A DNA stretch of 64,000 bases from Bacteroidales bacterium (GTDB lineage: Bacteria; Bacteroidota; Bacteroidia; Bacteroidales; TTA-H9): NCBI GenBank assembly GCA_028689615.1, contig JAQVCV010000003.1, positions 1 to 64,000 of the forward strand, read 5' to 3'. The position numbers and the translations under genes are program-made. Shown piece by piece: positions 18,293 to 28,529 of the stretch (position 1 is its first letter; each line of letters starts with the position of its first letter). Below the pieces are notes generated by a model. It saw only the letters and a program-made list of their open reading frames with translations. It did no database searches and was not told the origin of the DNA.

Positions 18293-19153
18293 ATGACCGA
18301 CACCGTGAAATATGCAGTTGAACCCAAAGAGGGACTCTACTTTGCCCTCAGAATTATCTTTGCTCTGGCATTATACCTGATGATAAGTTACACCCTCTAC
18401 GAAGTTTTCAGCAAACTTGATGCCGTCCAAAGCGCCGGCATCACAATGGTTTTGGTTTATATGGGTGCCATCATGCTCTTCTTTGTTATCCAGTTCGGAG
18501 TGATGATTGGCCACATCAAAGGCAACGGAATAAAAGTGAATGCTCATCAGTTTCCTGAAATTGATGCTGTGGTGACCAAACAGACCGAAAAACTGGGAAT
18601 GAGCAACAAGCCATCGGTTTACATCCTTCAATCGGGCGGGATTCTGAATGCCTTTGCCGCCCGTTTCGTGGGTTCCAACTACATAGTGCTTTACAGCGAT
18701 CTGGTGGAAGCTGCCCTCGAGAGTGATCCTCACGTGCTTGAATTCGTGATAGCTCATGAACTGGGGCACATCAAACGGCGCCACATGCAAAAAAGGCTTT
18801 GGACGCTCCCGGCTGCCGCCATCCCATTCCTTGGTGCTGCATACTCGCGCGCTTGCGAATACACCTGCGACAATATCGGTGCAGCACTGGCTCCCAACGG
18901 TGTTAAAAATGGTTTGCAGATGTTGGCAGCCGGACGAAAACTGTTCAAAGAGGTTAATGCCAAAGAGATGATGCGACAGAATTACAACGACACCGGTTTC
19001 TGGTATTGGTTTGCCGAGAAAGTGTCGTCGCACCCACACCTGAGCAACCGTTTAGAAAAACAGCGCGAACTCACCCTGAACCCAACACCTCCTAAAGGGC
19101 AACCTCCTGCCCCGCACGTTACCGACGACCATTCACGCTACATGCCCTCCTGA
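18293..19153 (+). CDS. M48 family zinc metalloprotease (HtpX/Ste24-like)
   Basis: 286 residues. Two N-terminal hydrophobic segments (about 18-40 and 50-75) anchor it in the inner membrane. The zinc motif is HELGH at residues 155-159 (VIAHELGHIKRRH), with a probable third ligand Glu in YSRACEYTCDNIGA (about 190). SSHPHLSNRLE is the usual HtpX-like C-terminal motif. The family handles quality control of membrane proteins. A GATCTTTG box at about 18259-18266 may be its promoter. The Pro-rich C-terminus (PTPPKGQPPAP) is unstructured. Confidence 0.9.
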   Translation: MTDTVKYAVEPKEGLYFALRIIFALALYLMISYTLYEVFSKLDAVQSAGITMVLVYMGAIMLFFVIQFGVMIGHIKGNGIKVNAHQFPEIDAVVTKQTEKLGMSNKPSVYILQSGGILNAFAARFVGSNYIVLYSDLVEAALESDPHVLEFVIAHELGHIKRRHMQKRLWTLPAAAIPFLGAAYSRACEYTCDNIGAALAPNGVKNGLQMLAAGRKLFKEVNAKEMMRQNYNDTGFWYWFAEKVSSHPHLSNRLEKQRELTLNPTPPKGQPPAPHVTDDHSRYMPS

Positions 19154-19385
19154 GTGAAACTCACCACCTTTATGGGAACAAGCAACCAGGAGGATTTTAA
19201 AACAAAATCTTGCTGGAGGCACCCTATAAAAACAGACAATCAGCTCAACAGGCCTTAGCAATCCCAGGGCACCTGAAAACAACAACAGATTGCGTGAAAG
19301 CCCGTCGATAGCCTCAAAAGGCTGACACACCAACAACGGCAATGTTGTGACCTATCTGGCTTATAAGGCATCGCTGCATTAGAAA
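19154..19385. other. 232-bp gap between convergent genes, no gene seen
   Basis: No convincing ORF or strong terminator. Sequence is unremarkable. Confidence 0.4.
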
Positions 19386-19970
19386 TTATTTAATAAAATT
19401 GAGCGTATAATTGCGTTCACCACCATAGAGTTTGTTAACGGCAAAACCAGCCTGAGTGGCCAATTGGGTGGTTTGAGCGATGGACAGTTTGTCGGGATCG
19501 CCTGCCTGTTCTGAAACAGAAAGGAGGCCGGTTGGCTTTAGCATTCTGAAAAACTCTTTCAGATACAGCTCCTTCTCTTCAACCTCACCCATCACCGTGA
19601 TCAAAAAAATACGATCGAAGGTGTTGTCAGGAAAATCAAACCCTGCACCCTGGCATGTGTAATAATCTGTATTGGTCTGGTTCTTTTTTTCCATTCGTGC
19701 ACGAGCTTTTTTTAGCATTTCGGGCTGGATGTCCGCCAAAACCAATTTACCATTTGGAATGGCGGCGGCCACCTTCGGGCTGAAATAACCCGGGCCGCAT
19801 CCCACCTCAAGCACAACGGCGTCGGGCTTTAACTCCAACCTCTTAACCAACTGCCGGGGAGACAAAAAGATATTGCGGACAGGGAAAAGCAGTGTGAAAG
19901 CATACTGGTGCGAGAAGACCCCTTTGCCAGCAAAGCGACCAAAATTCGATTGGGCGGGTTGATTCGTCAT
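19386..19970 (-). CDS. Class I SAM-dependent methyltransferase
   Basis: 194 residues. The SAM-binding motif I VLEVGCGPGYFSP (about 54-66), the acidic motif II end LVLADIQPEML, and motif IV FDRIFLITVMGEV are all present, as in the Methyltransf_11/25 groups. An N-terminal segment with SPRQLVKRL resembles UbiE-type small-molecule methylases. The substrate is not readable. It is the last gene of the minus-strand cluster, 12 bases after kdsA, so probably co-transcribed. Confidence 0.85.
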   Translation of the reverse strand: MTNQPAQSNFGRFAGKGVFSHQYAFTLLFPVRNIFLSPRQLVKRLELKPDAVVLEVGCGPGYFSPKVAAAIPNGKLVLADIQPEMLKKARARMEKKNQTNTDYYTCQGAGFDFPDNTFDRIFLITVMGEVEEKELYLKEFFRMLKPTGLLSVSEQAGDPDKLSIAQTTQLATQAGFAVNKLYGGERNYTLNFIK

Positions 19971-19982
19971 GCGGCAAATGTA

Positions 19983-20798
19983 TTAAACAGCAGCTTTACG
20001 GATTTTCACCAGCCTTTCGAGTAATTCCTCGAGCTTGTCGAGTTGAAGCATGTTGGCGCCGTCGGATTTGGCGTTGGCGGGATCGGGATGGGTTTCGATA
20101 AAGATACCGTCAACCCCCACTGCGATTCCGGCTTTGGCAACTGTGGCAATCAGGGCTGGTTGCCCGCCTGTGACGCCCGAAGTCTGGTTGGGCTGTTGCA
20201 ACGAATGAGTAATATCAAGCACAACCGGCACACGTAGCGCTTGCATTTCGGGAATGCCGCGGTAGTCGATCACCAGGTCCTGATAGCCAAAAGTGGTTCC
20301 CCGTTCGGTGAGAAGCACATGCTGATTGCCGCAAGAGGTAACCTTTTCCACGGCAAATTTCATGGACTGAGCCGATAAAAATTGTCCTTTCTTGATATTG
20401 ACAGGTTTTCCGGTGGCTGCAGCAGCCTCAAGTATATCGGTCTGGCGGCAAAGGAATGCAGGCACTTGCAGCATATCCACATATTCGGCAGCCATGGCGG
20501 CCTCGGGTGCCGAATGAAAATCGGTTACTGTGGGTATGCCCAACTCTTTTCCAACTTCCCTGATAACCTCCAGGGCCAGTTCGTCGCCAATACCCATAAA
20601 ACTATCGCGACGCGATCGGTTGGCTTTGCGGTAGGAGGCCTTGAAAATGTACGGGATACCTAATCTCCTGGCAATGTCGTTCACCTTGCGGGCAATATCG
20701 AAAGGCATGGTATCGTTCTCGACAACACAGGGGCCTGCCAATAGAAAAAAATTGTTGCTGGTTGTAGGAAAACCAGCTGGTAGTCCGGTTGGTAACAT
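19983..20798 (-). CDS. kdsA: 3-deoxy-8-phosphooctulonate synthase
   Basis: 271 residues, standard length. The enzyme condenses phosphoenolpyruvate with arabinose 5-phosphate to Kdo 8-phosphate for the inner core of lipopolysaccharide. The family motifs are LAGPCVVEN near residue 20, the substrate-binding FKASYRKANRSRRDS (about 52-66), VTDFHSAPEA, KKGQFLSA and the C-terminal FIETHPDPANAKSDG with its conserved His and Asp. It sits between rarA and the methyltransferase gene on the same strand. Confidence 0.95.
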   Translation of the reverse strand: MLPTGLPAGFPTTSNNFFLLAGPCVVENDTMPFDIARKVNDIARRLGIPYIFKASYRKANRSRRDSFMGIGDELALEVIREVGKELGIPTVTDFHSAPEAAMAAEYVDMLQVPAFLCRQTDILEAAAATGKPVNIKKGQFLSAQSMKFAVEKVTSCGNQHVLLTERGTTFGYQDLVIDYRGIPEMQALRVPVVLDITHSLQQPNQTSGVTGGQPALIATVAKAGIAVGVDGIFIETHPDPANAKSDGANMLQLDKLEELLERLVKIRKAAV

Positions 20799-20812
20799 AT
20801 TTAATAGAATAA

Positions 20813-22084
20813 TTAATACATATATTTTTCGCCCCAGCGGCCCTTGAGCGAAGCCCTCATCTCATTTTCACGGGGATTGCTTCCTGGTTCGTAGATTTTT
20901 GTCCCTTTCAAGGCTTCGGGAAGAAACTCCATCTCTACGAAGTTTCCATGAAAATCGTGGGCGTACTGGTATCCTTTCCCGTAATCGGCCTGCTTCATCA
21001 GGCGTGTAGGGGCATTGCGCAGCGGCAAGGGCACAGGCAGATCGCCTGTCTTCCTGACCAACTCCTGTGCTTTACCGATGGCCAGATAAGAAGCATTGCT
21101 CTTGGCCGAGCAAGCAAGGTAAACCGCCACTTGCGACAACACGATGCGCCCTTCGGGCCACCCTATACGGTGCACCGCATCAAAAGCCGAGTTTGCCAGC
21201 AAAAGAGCATTGGGGTTCGCGTTGCCAATGTCTTCCGAAGCCAGAATCACCATTCGGCGAGCAATGAACAATGGATCTTCTCCCCCCTCGATCATCCGGG
21301 CAAGCCAATAAACGGCCCCATTGGGATCACTCCCTCGCAGACTTTTGATAAAGGCCGATATAATGTCGTAATGCTGCTCACCGTTTTTATCGTAAGCTGC
21401 CAGGTTTTGTTGGATCACCGTGGTGGTGGTGGCGTTATCAATCACAACTTCTCGCGAACCCACAGCCAAAGTCCGGCTGATGATCTCCACAGCATTGTAG
21501 AGCTTACGGGCATCGCCACCCGAGATGCGAAACAGAGCATCGGTTTCTGTAATTGCGATTGTAGCACCCAATTGTTCTTCCATGGCACGCCGGGCCAGGT
21601 CCAGAAGCTTATCAAGGTGACTCTTGTCGAGACTCTTGAGAATGTAAACCTGACATCGCGACAACAACGGCGTGATCACTTCAAAAGAAGGGTTTTCGGT
21701 GGTGGCTCCAATCAGTATCACCACACCGCGCTCCACGGCACTCAGCAGCGAATCCTGTTGCGACTTGCTAAACCTGTGAATCTCATCGATAAACAAAACG
21801 GGAGGCACCATGGCTTCTGCTGCCCTGGCAATTACCTCACGAACTTCTTTCACACCTGCGTTGATGGCACTCAAAACAAAAAACTCGCGACCCGTACTGC
21901 GGGCAATAATGAAAGCGAGGGTAGTTTTTCCAACACCCGGAGGCCCCCACAGTATCATCGAAGGGATGTTACCGCTACCAATAGCCTGTGCCAAAATGGC
22001 TCCATCGCCCACCAAATGCTCCTGCCCCACGTATTCGTGAAGCGTTTCAGGACGAAGCAATTCGGCTAATGGTTTGTAAATCAT
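20813..22084 (-). CDS. rarA: Replication-associated recombination protein A (AAA+ ATPase)
   Basis: 423 residues, as usual for RarA/MgsA. Walker A GPPGVGKTT (residues 47-55), Walker B VLFIDEIHRF, sensor 1 ATTENPSF, and the C-terminal RarA-specific SDPNGAVYWLARM and LPLRNAPT motifs are visible. The protein acts at stalled replication forks together with SSB. It overlaps no gene but is closely spaced with lolA-like (12 bases) and kdsA (14 bases), consistent with one transcript. Confidence 0.96.
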   Translation of the reverse strand: MIYKPLAELLRPETLHEYVGQEHLVGDGAILAQAIGSGNIPSMILWGPPGVGKTTLAFIIARSTGREFFVLSAINAGVKEVREVIARAAEAMVPPVLFIDEIHRFSKSQQDSLLSAVERGVVILIGATTENPSFEVITPLLSRCQVYILKSLDKSHLDKLLDLARRAMEEQLGATIAITETDALFRISGGDARKLYNAVEIISRTLAVGSREVVIDNATTTTVIQQNLAAYDKNGEQHYDIISAFIKSLRGSDPNGAVYWLARMIEGGEDPLFIARRMVILASEDIGNANPNALLLANSAFDAVHRIGWPEGRIVLSQVAVYLACSAKSNASYLAIGKAQELVRKTGDLPVPLPLRNAPTRLMKQADYGKGYQYAHDFHGNFVEMEFLPEALKGTKIYEPGSNPRENEMRASLKGRWGEKYMY

Positions 22085-22096
22085 ATCGAGAAAATA

Positions 22097-22753
22097 TTAT
22101 CGCATATCAACCACTTCCACCCCGGGATAATCGGAGGTTTTGAACTCAAACATCCCCGGCTTCATCTGCACATCTGTATCAAGCCGGTTGAGGTCGTAAG
22201 TAAACACGTTACCCCCTTTTTCATACATCGCGAAACTTATCGGCTGGTGGTTGCGGCTGTCGAGTTTGATGCGAACTTTAAAAAATTTCTTTCCCTCGTT
22301 GGGAATCAGGTCAGCTACCAACACAGAGCGAACCCCCATTTTTTCTTCCCTGATATACTTCACACGATATTTTTTCTCATAATCAGCCAGAATGCCGGTA
22401 GGGGTAAGCGATTGCGACTCCTCGTCGAGTGGATTGATTTGCACCTCTTTGGCTTCGGGAAGGTAAGCAAAAAGAGCCTTACCATCGTTGATCACCATTT
22501 GGCCGGCAATATTGAGGCGGTATTTTTCGCCCTGAACCAACAAGGTTCCCTGTTTGCTTTCGTGGATTTTTGATTCGTCGTTATCCATCTTATACACAAA
22601 CTCGATGCGCATGTTCTTGTATCCCCTGATGTTTGAAGCGAGCTGAGCAATTGCGGTTTTGGCTTTTGCATCCTGGTTTTGAGCATAGGAAGGGAAAAAA
22701 GTTGCCACTAACAACACGGCGGTCAAAAAATTTCTAAAGGTCATAAAAATCAT
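22097..22753 (-). CDS. lolA: LolA-like outer-membrane lipoprotein carrier protein
   Basis: 218 residues with a signal peptide (about 1-25, ending SYAQ). The mature part has the LolA fold pattern: AIAQLASNIRGYKNMRIEFVYKM, KQGTLLVQGEKYRLN, then FFKVRIKLDSRNHQPISFAMYEKGGNVFTYDLNRLDTDVQ. The family carries lipoproteins through the periplasm. Its place directly after ftsK is a conserved Bacteroidota neighbourhood. The symbol rests on pattern and context, as sequence conservation in the family is low. Confidence 0.8.
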   Translation of the reverse strand: MIFMTFRNFLTAVLLVATFFPSYAQNQDAKAKTAIAQLASNIRGYKNMRIEFVYKMDNDESKIHESKQGTLLVQGEKYRLNIAGQMVINDGKALFAYLPEAKEVQINPLDEESQSLTPTGILADYEKKYRVKYIREEKMGVRSVLVADLIPNEGKKFFKVRIKLDSRNHQPISFAMYEKGGNVFTYDLNRLDTDVQMKPGMFEFKTSDYPGVEVVDMR

Positions 22754-22799
22754 AATTAAAAAACGTGATTAGCATCTGATCTGTAGTCAAATAGCCCTG

Positions 22800-25421
22800 T
22801 CAGCCATTTGATTCACGGTTGAGCTGTTTCAAATACTGTTCCAAAGCTTCCTCGTTGGGCACTTTCACTTCGCGAGCTTTTGAACCCTCGAACGGGCCAA
22901 CGATCCCGGCTGCTTCAAGTTGATCGACAATACGTCCCGCGCGGTTGTAGCCCAATTTTAATTTTCTCTGGATCAATGAAGTACTTCCCTGCTGCGCAGC
23001 CACAATCACCCGTGCTGCCTCTTCAAACAGATCGTCGCGTTCTGATGGATCCACATCCGGTGCATCATCACTCTGGGTTTCATCAGCAACCGGAGGAAGG
23101 TGGAAAGCATCGGGATACCCACGCTGGCTGCCTATGTAGTCAGTCATCATTTCTATCTCGGGTGTATCGATAAAAGCGCACTGCAAACGGAGCAGGTCGC
23201 TACCTACCGAAAGCAGCATATCCCCACGACCGATGAGTTGTTCGGCACCAGAAGTATCGAGAATGGTTCGGGAATCGATTTTCGAACTCACCCTGAAGGC
23301 TATACGAGCCGGGAAGTTGGCTTTAATTGTTCCGGTTATAATATTGACTGATGGCCGCTGGGTGGCAATTATAAGGTGAATGCCAATGGCGCGGGCCAAC
23401 TGAGCAAGTCGGGCAATAGGCATCTCTATCTCTCGGCCGGCTGTCATAATCAGGTCGGCAAACTCATCAACCACCAAAACGATGTAAGGCAAATAGCGGT
23501 GCCCGTGCAAAGGATTGAGTTTGCGGGCAATGAATTTGGTGTTGTATTCTTTGATCGTGCGTACTTGAGCATCCTTCAACAGTTCGTAACGGTTGTCCAT
23601 CTCCACACTCAGGCTGTTGAGGGTTCGTACCACTTTGCGAGTATCGGTAATAATGGCCTCTTCCGAATCGGGTAGCTTGGCGAGGTAATGCCTTTCTATC
23701 TTGCTAAAAAGGGTGAGCTCCACTTTTTTAGGGTCAACCATCACAAACTTGAGTTGCGAAGGGTGCTTTTTATAGAGCAGCGATGCAATAATGGCATTAA
23801 GTCCCACCGATTTACCCTGACCAGTGGCACCAGCCATCAGCAAGTGGGGCATTTTTGCAAGATCGGCCACGTAGGGCTCGTTGCTGATGGTTTTGCCGAT
23901 GGCTATAGGGAGTTCAAATTTCGACTGAGCGAACTTATCAGATGCAAGCATCGATTTCATCGAAACTATTTCGGGGTTCTGGTTGGGCACCTCAATTCCT
24001 ATGGTTCCTTTTCCGGGGATGGGAGCAATAATGCGTATGCCCAGAGCAGAGAGGCTGAGAGCGATGTCGTCTTCAAGATTTTTGATTTTCGAGATACGCA
24101 CACCAGGTGCCGGCACAATTTCGTAGAGCGTAACCGTGGGACCGATGGTGGCTTTGATCTTCGAGATGCTGATCTGGTAATGGCTAAGCGTTTCGACGAT
24201 CCTGTTTTTATTGGCTTCCAGTTCGTCCTTTTGTACAGTAACCGTGTCGCTGCCGTAGTTCTGAAGGAGATCGAGTTCCGGGTTGTGAAACTCGGGCAGA
24301 TCGAGTGTCGGATCGTAAGGTACATCAAGGCCAAAGTGCTCCCCCTGGTTCGGGAGGTTGTGACTGTCGGGTTGATCAACAGGAAGAGAATCGGCAGAAT
24401 GGCCAGATGGTTGCTCGATGGTAAGTTCAAGGGGGGTGTCGGCAACTGGCTGTTCAACTGGCTTGTCTTCAACAACCAACTCCATTGAGTCGGTTTCGGT
24501 TGTGGCTGCAGCAGCAGAATCAACTACCTCAAACTCTGGCTCGATGGTAGTCTTGCTGTTTTTTCGTTTGTTGGATGGAACCTCGTCACCATGTTTTGGT
24601 TTCAAGGTTATGGCAAAATCGGTTTCTTCTTCATCCACAGCATATTGAGTGGTATTATAGAGGTCGGGATCGGGTTGTTCGCGGAGCCTTTCTGAAGCCA
24701 GACGCTTGGCCTCGGCAGCCTCTTCGCGGGCAGCTTTGTGACGCTCCCACCAAGGCTTGATCCAAATGTAAGGGATGTTCCATGTAATGGTTGTGAACGT
24801 GAATAAAACAAAAGCCAACACAAAAATCTCGCCCGGAACCCCCATAACGTTGGCGAGGTAATCGGCTGTGAAGCGCCCAAAACTGCCTCCGAGAACGCTC
24901 CAGTTGCCCGACGCAGGCATGGTGGTCAAACCCAAAACGATACTGGTCCAAACAAGAAAATAGAACGACCAACGGAAAATGCGGAAATAGGGCAACGAAA
25001 CCGAGCGGCTGCTGATACGCACACCAAGCAGGAACAGCAGCAGGGTGAGGGTTACCGACGAAATGCCAAATCCTTTGTAAACCAACAAATGCGCGAGTAA
25101 AGCTCCAAAGGCTCCCGTGAGGTTTTTTATAGGAGTTTGGCCGCTTAGTATCTGACCGGCCGAAACCGAGTCGATCTGATCGAAATCGCTATCCCAGGTA
25201 AAAATATACGAAATCTGCGCCAGTAATAGATAGAGAGCCAGCAGCATAAGAAAAGCCCCTGCAATGGTTCGCTGGCGCTGACTCAATTTCCAGTTCCCTG
25301 CCGATGCCGGTTCTTTTTTAGAGGTTTTTTTTTCGCTTTTCTTTTTTGGCGACTTCTCCTTTGGTTCCGGATCGGGAGCAACCTCGGGTTCTTTTTTTAA
25401 CTTATTGACTTGTATGGTCAT
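22800..25421 (-). CDS. ftsK: DNA translocase FtsK/SpoIIIE
   Basis: 873 residues. A Lys/Glu-rich leader (1-45) precedes four membrane helices (about 50-215), then an acidic linker of about 200 residues and the motor domain. Walker A is GATGQGKSVGLNA and Walker B is VLVVDEFADLIM; ATQRPSVNIITG follows. The C-terminal gamma winged-helix domain (STSLIQRKLKLGYNRAGRIVDQLEAAG) recognises orienting sequences on the chromosome. The protein pumps the terminus region through the septum for dimer resolution by XerCD. It is first in the cluster and has a promoter upstream. Confidence 0.97.
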   Translation of the reverse strand: MTIQVNKLKKEPEVAPDPEPKEKSPKKKSEKKTSKKEPASAGNWKLSQRQRTIAGAFLMLLALYLLLAQISYIFTWDSDFDQIDSVSAGQILSGQTPIKNLTGAFGALLAHLLVYKGFGISSVTLTLLLFLLGVRISSRSVSLPYFRIFRWSFYFLVWTSIVLGLTTMPASGNWSVLGGSFGRFTADYLANVMGVPGEIFVLAFVLFTFTTITWNIPYIWIKPWWERHKAAREEAAEAKRLASERLREQPDPDLYNTTQYAVDEEETDFAITLKPKHGDEVPSNKRKNSKTTIEPEFEVVDSAAAATTETDSMELVVEDKPVEQPVADTPLELTIEQPSGHSADSLPVDQPDSHNLPNQGEHFGLDVPYDPTLDLPEFHNPELDLLQNYGSDTVTVQKDELEANKNRIVETLSHYQISISKIKATIGPTVTLYEIVPAPGVRISKIKNLEDDIALSLSALGIRIIAPIPGKGTIGIEVPNQNPEIVSMKSMLASDKFAQSKFELPIAIGKTISNEPYVADLAKMPHLLMAGATGQGKSVGLNAIIASLLYKKHPSQLKFVMVDPKKVELTLFSKIERHYLAKLPDSEEAIITDTRKVVRTLNSLSVEMDNRYELLKDAQVRTIKEYNTKFIARKLNPLHGHRYLPYIVLVVDEFADLIMTAGREIEMPIARLAQLARAIGIHLIIATQRPSVNIITGTIKANFPARIAFRVSSKIDSRTILDTSGAEQLIGRGDMLLSVGSDLLRLQCAFIDTPEIEMMTDYIGSQRGYPDAFHLPPVADETQSDDAPDVDPSERDDLFEEAARVIVAAQQGSTSLIQRKLKLGYNRAGRIVDQLEAAGIVGPFEGSKAREVKVPNEEALEQYLKQLNRESNG

Positions 25422-25443
25422 TCAACATTATCTTGAATTGATG

Positions 25444-25451
25444 CAAAAGTA
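25444..25451 (-). promoter_or_regulatory. -7 box of the ftsK cluster promoter
   Basis: The minus strand reads TACTTTTG, an exact TAnnTTTG, 22 bases before the ftsK ATG. The -33 element is not clear. Confidence 0.5.
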
Positions 25452-25586
25452 ATGAATTGTGCCGAACCTGCCATTGCAAGAATTTCTGCACATGAACCCG
25501 AAATTCCCGTCAGGGAACAATTTTTCAAATTTCACCCTGTAGCGTCATCTAATGAGCTGAATAAAATACAGAACCAAAGAAAGGTT

Positions 25587-25594
25587 TACATTTG
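25587..25594 (+). promoter_or_regulatory. -7 box upstream of the Cache-DUF294 gene
   Basis: TACATTTG matches TAnnTTTG exactly and implies a leader of about 80 bases before the ATG at 25681. Confidence 0.45.
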
Positions 25595-25680
25595 CGCAAA
25601 GGATTATTATTCAACAATCCAATTCCGATTAAATCGCACACAATCAATATTTAGCATTCAACATCATCAAACGCACTGCC

Positions 25681-28527
25681 ATGAACCGGTTTTCAGTCAG
25701 AATTATCCTTCCGGCCACCACAGCCATTCTTCTGTTCATCCTCACCCTTTTTCTGGTAGTAATTCCCCGGTTCAGAGAGAACATTATGAACGGGAAACGG
25801 CAGATGATCAAAGAACTGACGCAAAGTGCCTGGAGCATCCTGGAACACTGCCACCATCAGGAGCAATCGGGACAACTCACACCTGAGGAAGCCGGACAGA
25901 AAGCGGTTTCGCTGCTCAGAGAATTGCGCTACGGCGACGAAAACAAAGACTATTTCTGGATTACCGATACATTGCCTGCAATGGTTATGCACCCTTTCAG
26001 AGATGATTTGAACGGCAGCAACCTCAGCAACTTTCGCGATCGGCACGGGAAAAAGATGTTTGTGGAGTTCGTAAAAAAGGTTCAACAGCACGAATCGGGT
26101 TATGTAGATTACATGTGGCAATGGAAAGACGATTCGTTGCATATTGTTCCGAAACTTTCGTATGTAAAAATTTTCAGGCCCTGGCAATGGGTCATCGGCA
26201 CAGGAATCTATCTGGAGGATGCCAAAAAGGAGATTGCCAGCCTCACCCGAAACCTGGTTTGGCTCACAGCCGGAATTGCAGCACTGATGGCTTTTCTGCT
26301 GTTCTACCTGCTGCAACAGAGTTACCGCATCGAGAGGAAAAGGAGAGATGCCGAAACCGACCTGAACGTTTCGCGCGAACGATACCGCGTCTTGGTTGAA
26401 GCGTCGGACGAAGGCCTTGTTATGGCAGTTGATGGAATTATTATTTATGCCAACGAGGTGGCAGCCACTATGACAGGCTTTTCCCTTACAGAACTTATCA
26501 ACATGAAGTTGAACCAGCTTACCACCAACCCACACCGTGCCCTGCCAACCCTTCAGAGCACTCAAAGGCTCAAAGAAGGGCATCACGAAATAACCATAAA
26601 ACGGGGTGATGGACAACTGGCGGAATTTGTCACCACTGTTTCAGCATCAACCGTAGCCGGCAAACCAGTTGACATTGTGATTTTGAAGGATATTACAGTG
26701 AAAGAGACTTTTAGACAGCACGACATAGCCTTTCATAAAATTGTTGACATTCGGGAAACCGGCCTTTTCGTTGCCCAATTCAATTTCAAGGGACGCATCC
26801 TTTGGATCAACGAGAAGGCACGCCAAATCATGGGGTTTGGAGATCAAAACAAACTACCCGAAACACCAATGCTTCGGATGGTAGTGGGAAAAGCCGATCG
26901 AAAATTGCTTGTCGATAAACTTCAAAATGAAGGCCATATACGAGATCAGGCAATCGCCATCAACCTCCCCGACGGATCGATCCGCAAAGTGGCTGTAACC
27001 CTTGTACTGGTAAGCAACCCCGGCGATGCCAGCTTGCTTTGTCACGGAATGATTGCCGACATTACCCAACAGGAGCAGGAAAAAGCAAACCACGAACAAC
27101 TGCTGGCAAACCTCACCATCGCCCAAAGTCTCTACCTCCAACCCGCCAAAGACTTCCTGAAACCCGTTGCCTCCCTTGCTGACGACACCCCACTCGAAAA
27201 GGTTCTGGACCAGATGGAGGCAAAAGAAACCGACGCAGTGCTGGTTACCCATCGCGACGGGCAAGTGGTCGGCATCATCACTGCAAGCGACATCACGCAC
27301 CGGATCATCGGGCTAAAACTCAACCTTCAAAACCCTGCCTACCTGATCATGAGTTCACCGCTCATTACCCTTCATGACACCGACCCCGTTTTTCACGCGC
27401 TGGACTTGGCTCATAAGCACTCAATCAACCACCTGCCCGTCAGAGACAGCAGAAACGAAATCACGGGAATGTTATCAGTGAGCGAAGTCTGCGAAAAATG
27501 GCTGTTGCAGCCAGCATTTCTGCTGAAAAGAGTCGAATCAGCCACATCTGTAAGGCAGTTAGCCGATTGTTACAAACTTATGCGACTGCAGGTTGAAGCC
27601 CTGATAAAAAACGATGCCCCTGTAAGCCTGATAATTCAAACAACCAGCACCCTTTCAGATACCATCACCCGCAGAGTGATCGAGCTATCAATCAACGATC
27701 TGGGACATCCACCGGCCCGATTTGCCTTTCTCTGTATGGGGAGCGAGGGACGAAAAGAGGAAACCCTTTTCACCGATCAGGATAATGCCATAGTGACAGA
27801 ACCAGTTTCGCCCGATAAATCTGATGCAGTGCGAAGCTATTTCATCAGATTAGGAGAAATGGTTTGCGATGCGCTGGATACCATCGGATACACCTATTGC
27901 AAAGGCGACATTATGGCTAGAAACCCGCAATGGAACCAGCCCATCGACCGATGGAGAACCTATTTCCATGACTGGATTCAGGCACCTGAACCCCAAAACC
28001 TGCTCGACGCCATGATTTTTTTCGATTTCAGACATGTGTTTGGAGATGAAAACCTCACACGTACCCTGAGAAAATTCGTTGACAGCGAGACAGCATCAAA
28101 ACCGGTATTTTTCTACCACATGGCTCTTCATGCCTCACAATGGAAAATTCCCCACTTTCATGCAATCCAGGGAAGCAAAGGATCTGAGGCAATTGACATG
28201 AAAGGGGTGCTTCAACCTCTTGTTATGATGGCCCGAACCTACGCGCTAAAAAATCAACTTCATGCAACCGGAACCCTTGAAAGGCTGCAAGCCCTGGGGA
28301 CAAGAAGCATGAACAACGCAGAGATGGTTAACGAAATGATTTTTTCGTTCAAGTTTCTGCTTAAACTTAGACTCAGGGGACAACTCGCTATTTCAGAAGC
28401 TCGCCAACCCCTGTCGAACAACCTGAGCACAGATGTACTTAACAACGCTGAACTACACCAGATTAAAAAAATTCTAACCTTACTGCCTTACTACCAGGAA
28501 AAAATAAAAATTGATTTTAAAATCTGA
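25681..28527 (+). CDS. Cache-PAS-CBS-DUF294 nucleotidyltransferase-like sensor protein
   Basis: 948 residues. Two membrane helices (about 8-28 and 197-218) enclose a periplasmic single-Cache domain with the marker DYFWITDTLPAMVMHPF. A PAS domain follows (about 235-330), a second PAS-like domain (about 345-455), paired CBS domains (about 480-605; VVGIITASDITHR and ITGMLSVSEVCEK), and a DUF294 nucleotidyltransferase-like domain with GSEGRKEETLFTDQDNA (about 685-703) plus its C-terminal helical domain. CBS-DUF294 proteins typically accompany DUF4212/SSS symporters; this one is joined to an extracellular sensor, so ligand sensing and symporter control appear fused. No histidine kinase or cyclase domain is present. 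Confidence 0.9.
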   Translation: MNRFSVRIILPATTAILLFILTLFLVVIPRFRENIMNGKRQMIKELTQSAWSILEHCHHQEQSGQLTPEEAGQKAVSLLRELRYGDENKDYFWITDTLPAMVMHPFRDDLNGSNLSNFRDRHGKKMFVEFVKKVQQHESGYVDYMWQWKDDSLHIVPKLSYVKIFRPWQWVIGTGIYLEDAKKEIASLTRNLVWLTAGIAALMAFLLFYLLQQSYRIERKRRDAETDLNVSRERYRVLVEASDEGLVMAVDGIIIYANEVAATMTGFSLTELINMKLNQLTTNPHRALPTLQSTQRLKEGHHEITIKRGDGQLAEFVTTVSASTVAGKPVDIVILKDITVKETFRQHDIAFHKIVDIRETGLFVAQFNFKGRILWINEKARQIMGFGDQNKLPETPMLRMVVGKADRKLLVDKLQNEGHIRDQAIAINLPDGSIRKVAVTLVLVSNPGDASLLCHGMIADITQQEQEKANHEQLLANLTIAQSLYLQPAKDFLKPVASLADDTPLEKVLDQMEAKETDAVLVTHRDGQVVGIITASDITHRIIGLKLNLQNPAYLIMSSPLITLHDTDPVFHALDLAHKHSINHLPVRDSRNEITGMLSVSEVCEKWLLQPAFLLKRVESATSVRQLADCYKLMRLQVEALIKNDAPVSLIIQTTSTLSDTITRRVIELSINDLGHPPARFAFLCMGSEGRKEETLFTDQDNAIVTEPVSPDKSDAVRSYFIRLGEMVCDALDTIGYTYCKGDIMARNPQWNQPIDRWRTYFHDWIQAPEPQNLLDAMIFFDFRHVFGDENLTRTLRKFVDSETASKPVFFYHMALHASQWKIPHFHAIQGSKGSEAIDMKGVLQPLVMMARTYALKNQLHATGTLERLQALGTRSMNNAEMVNEMIFSFKFLLKLRLRGQLAISEARQPLSNNLSTDVLNNAELHQIKKILTLLPYYQEKIKIDFKI

Positions 28528-28529
28528 TT

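Noticed and set aside
20948..22069. 373-codon frame antisense to rarA
   Set aside because: Shadow of a well-supported gene on the other strand; no family resemblance.
25693..26616. 307-codon frame antisense to the Cache-DUF294 gene
   Set aside because: Shadow frame with no recognisable domain; the plus-strand gene is clearly coding.
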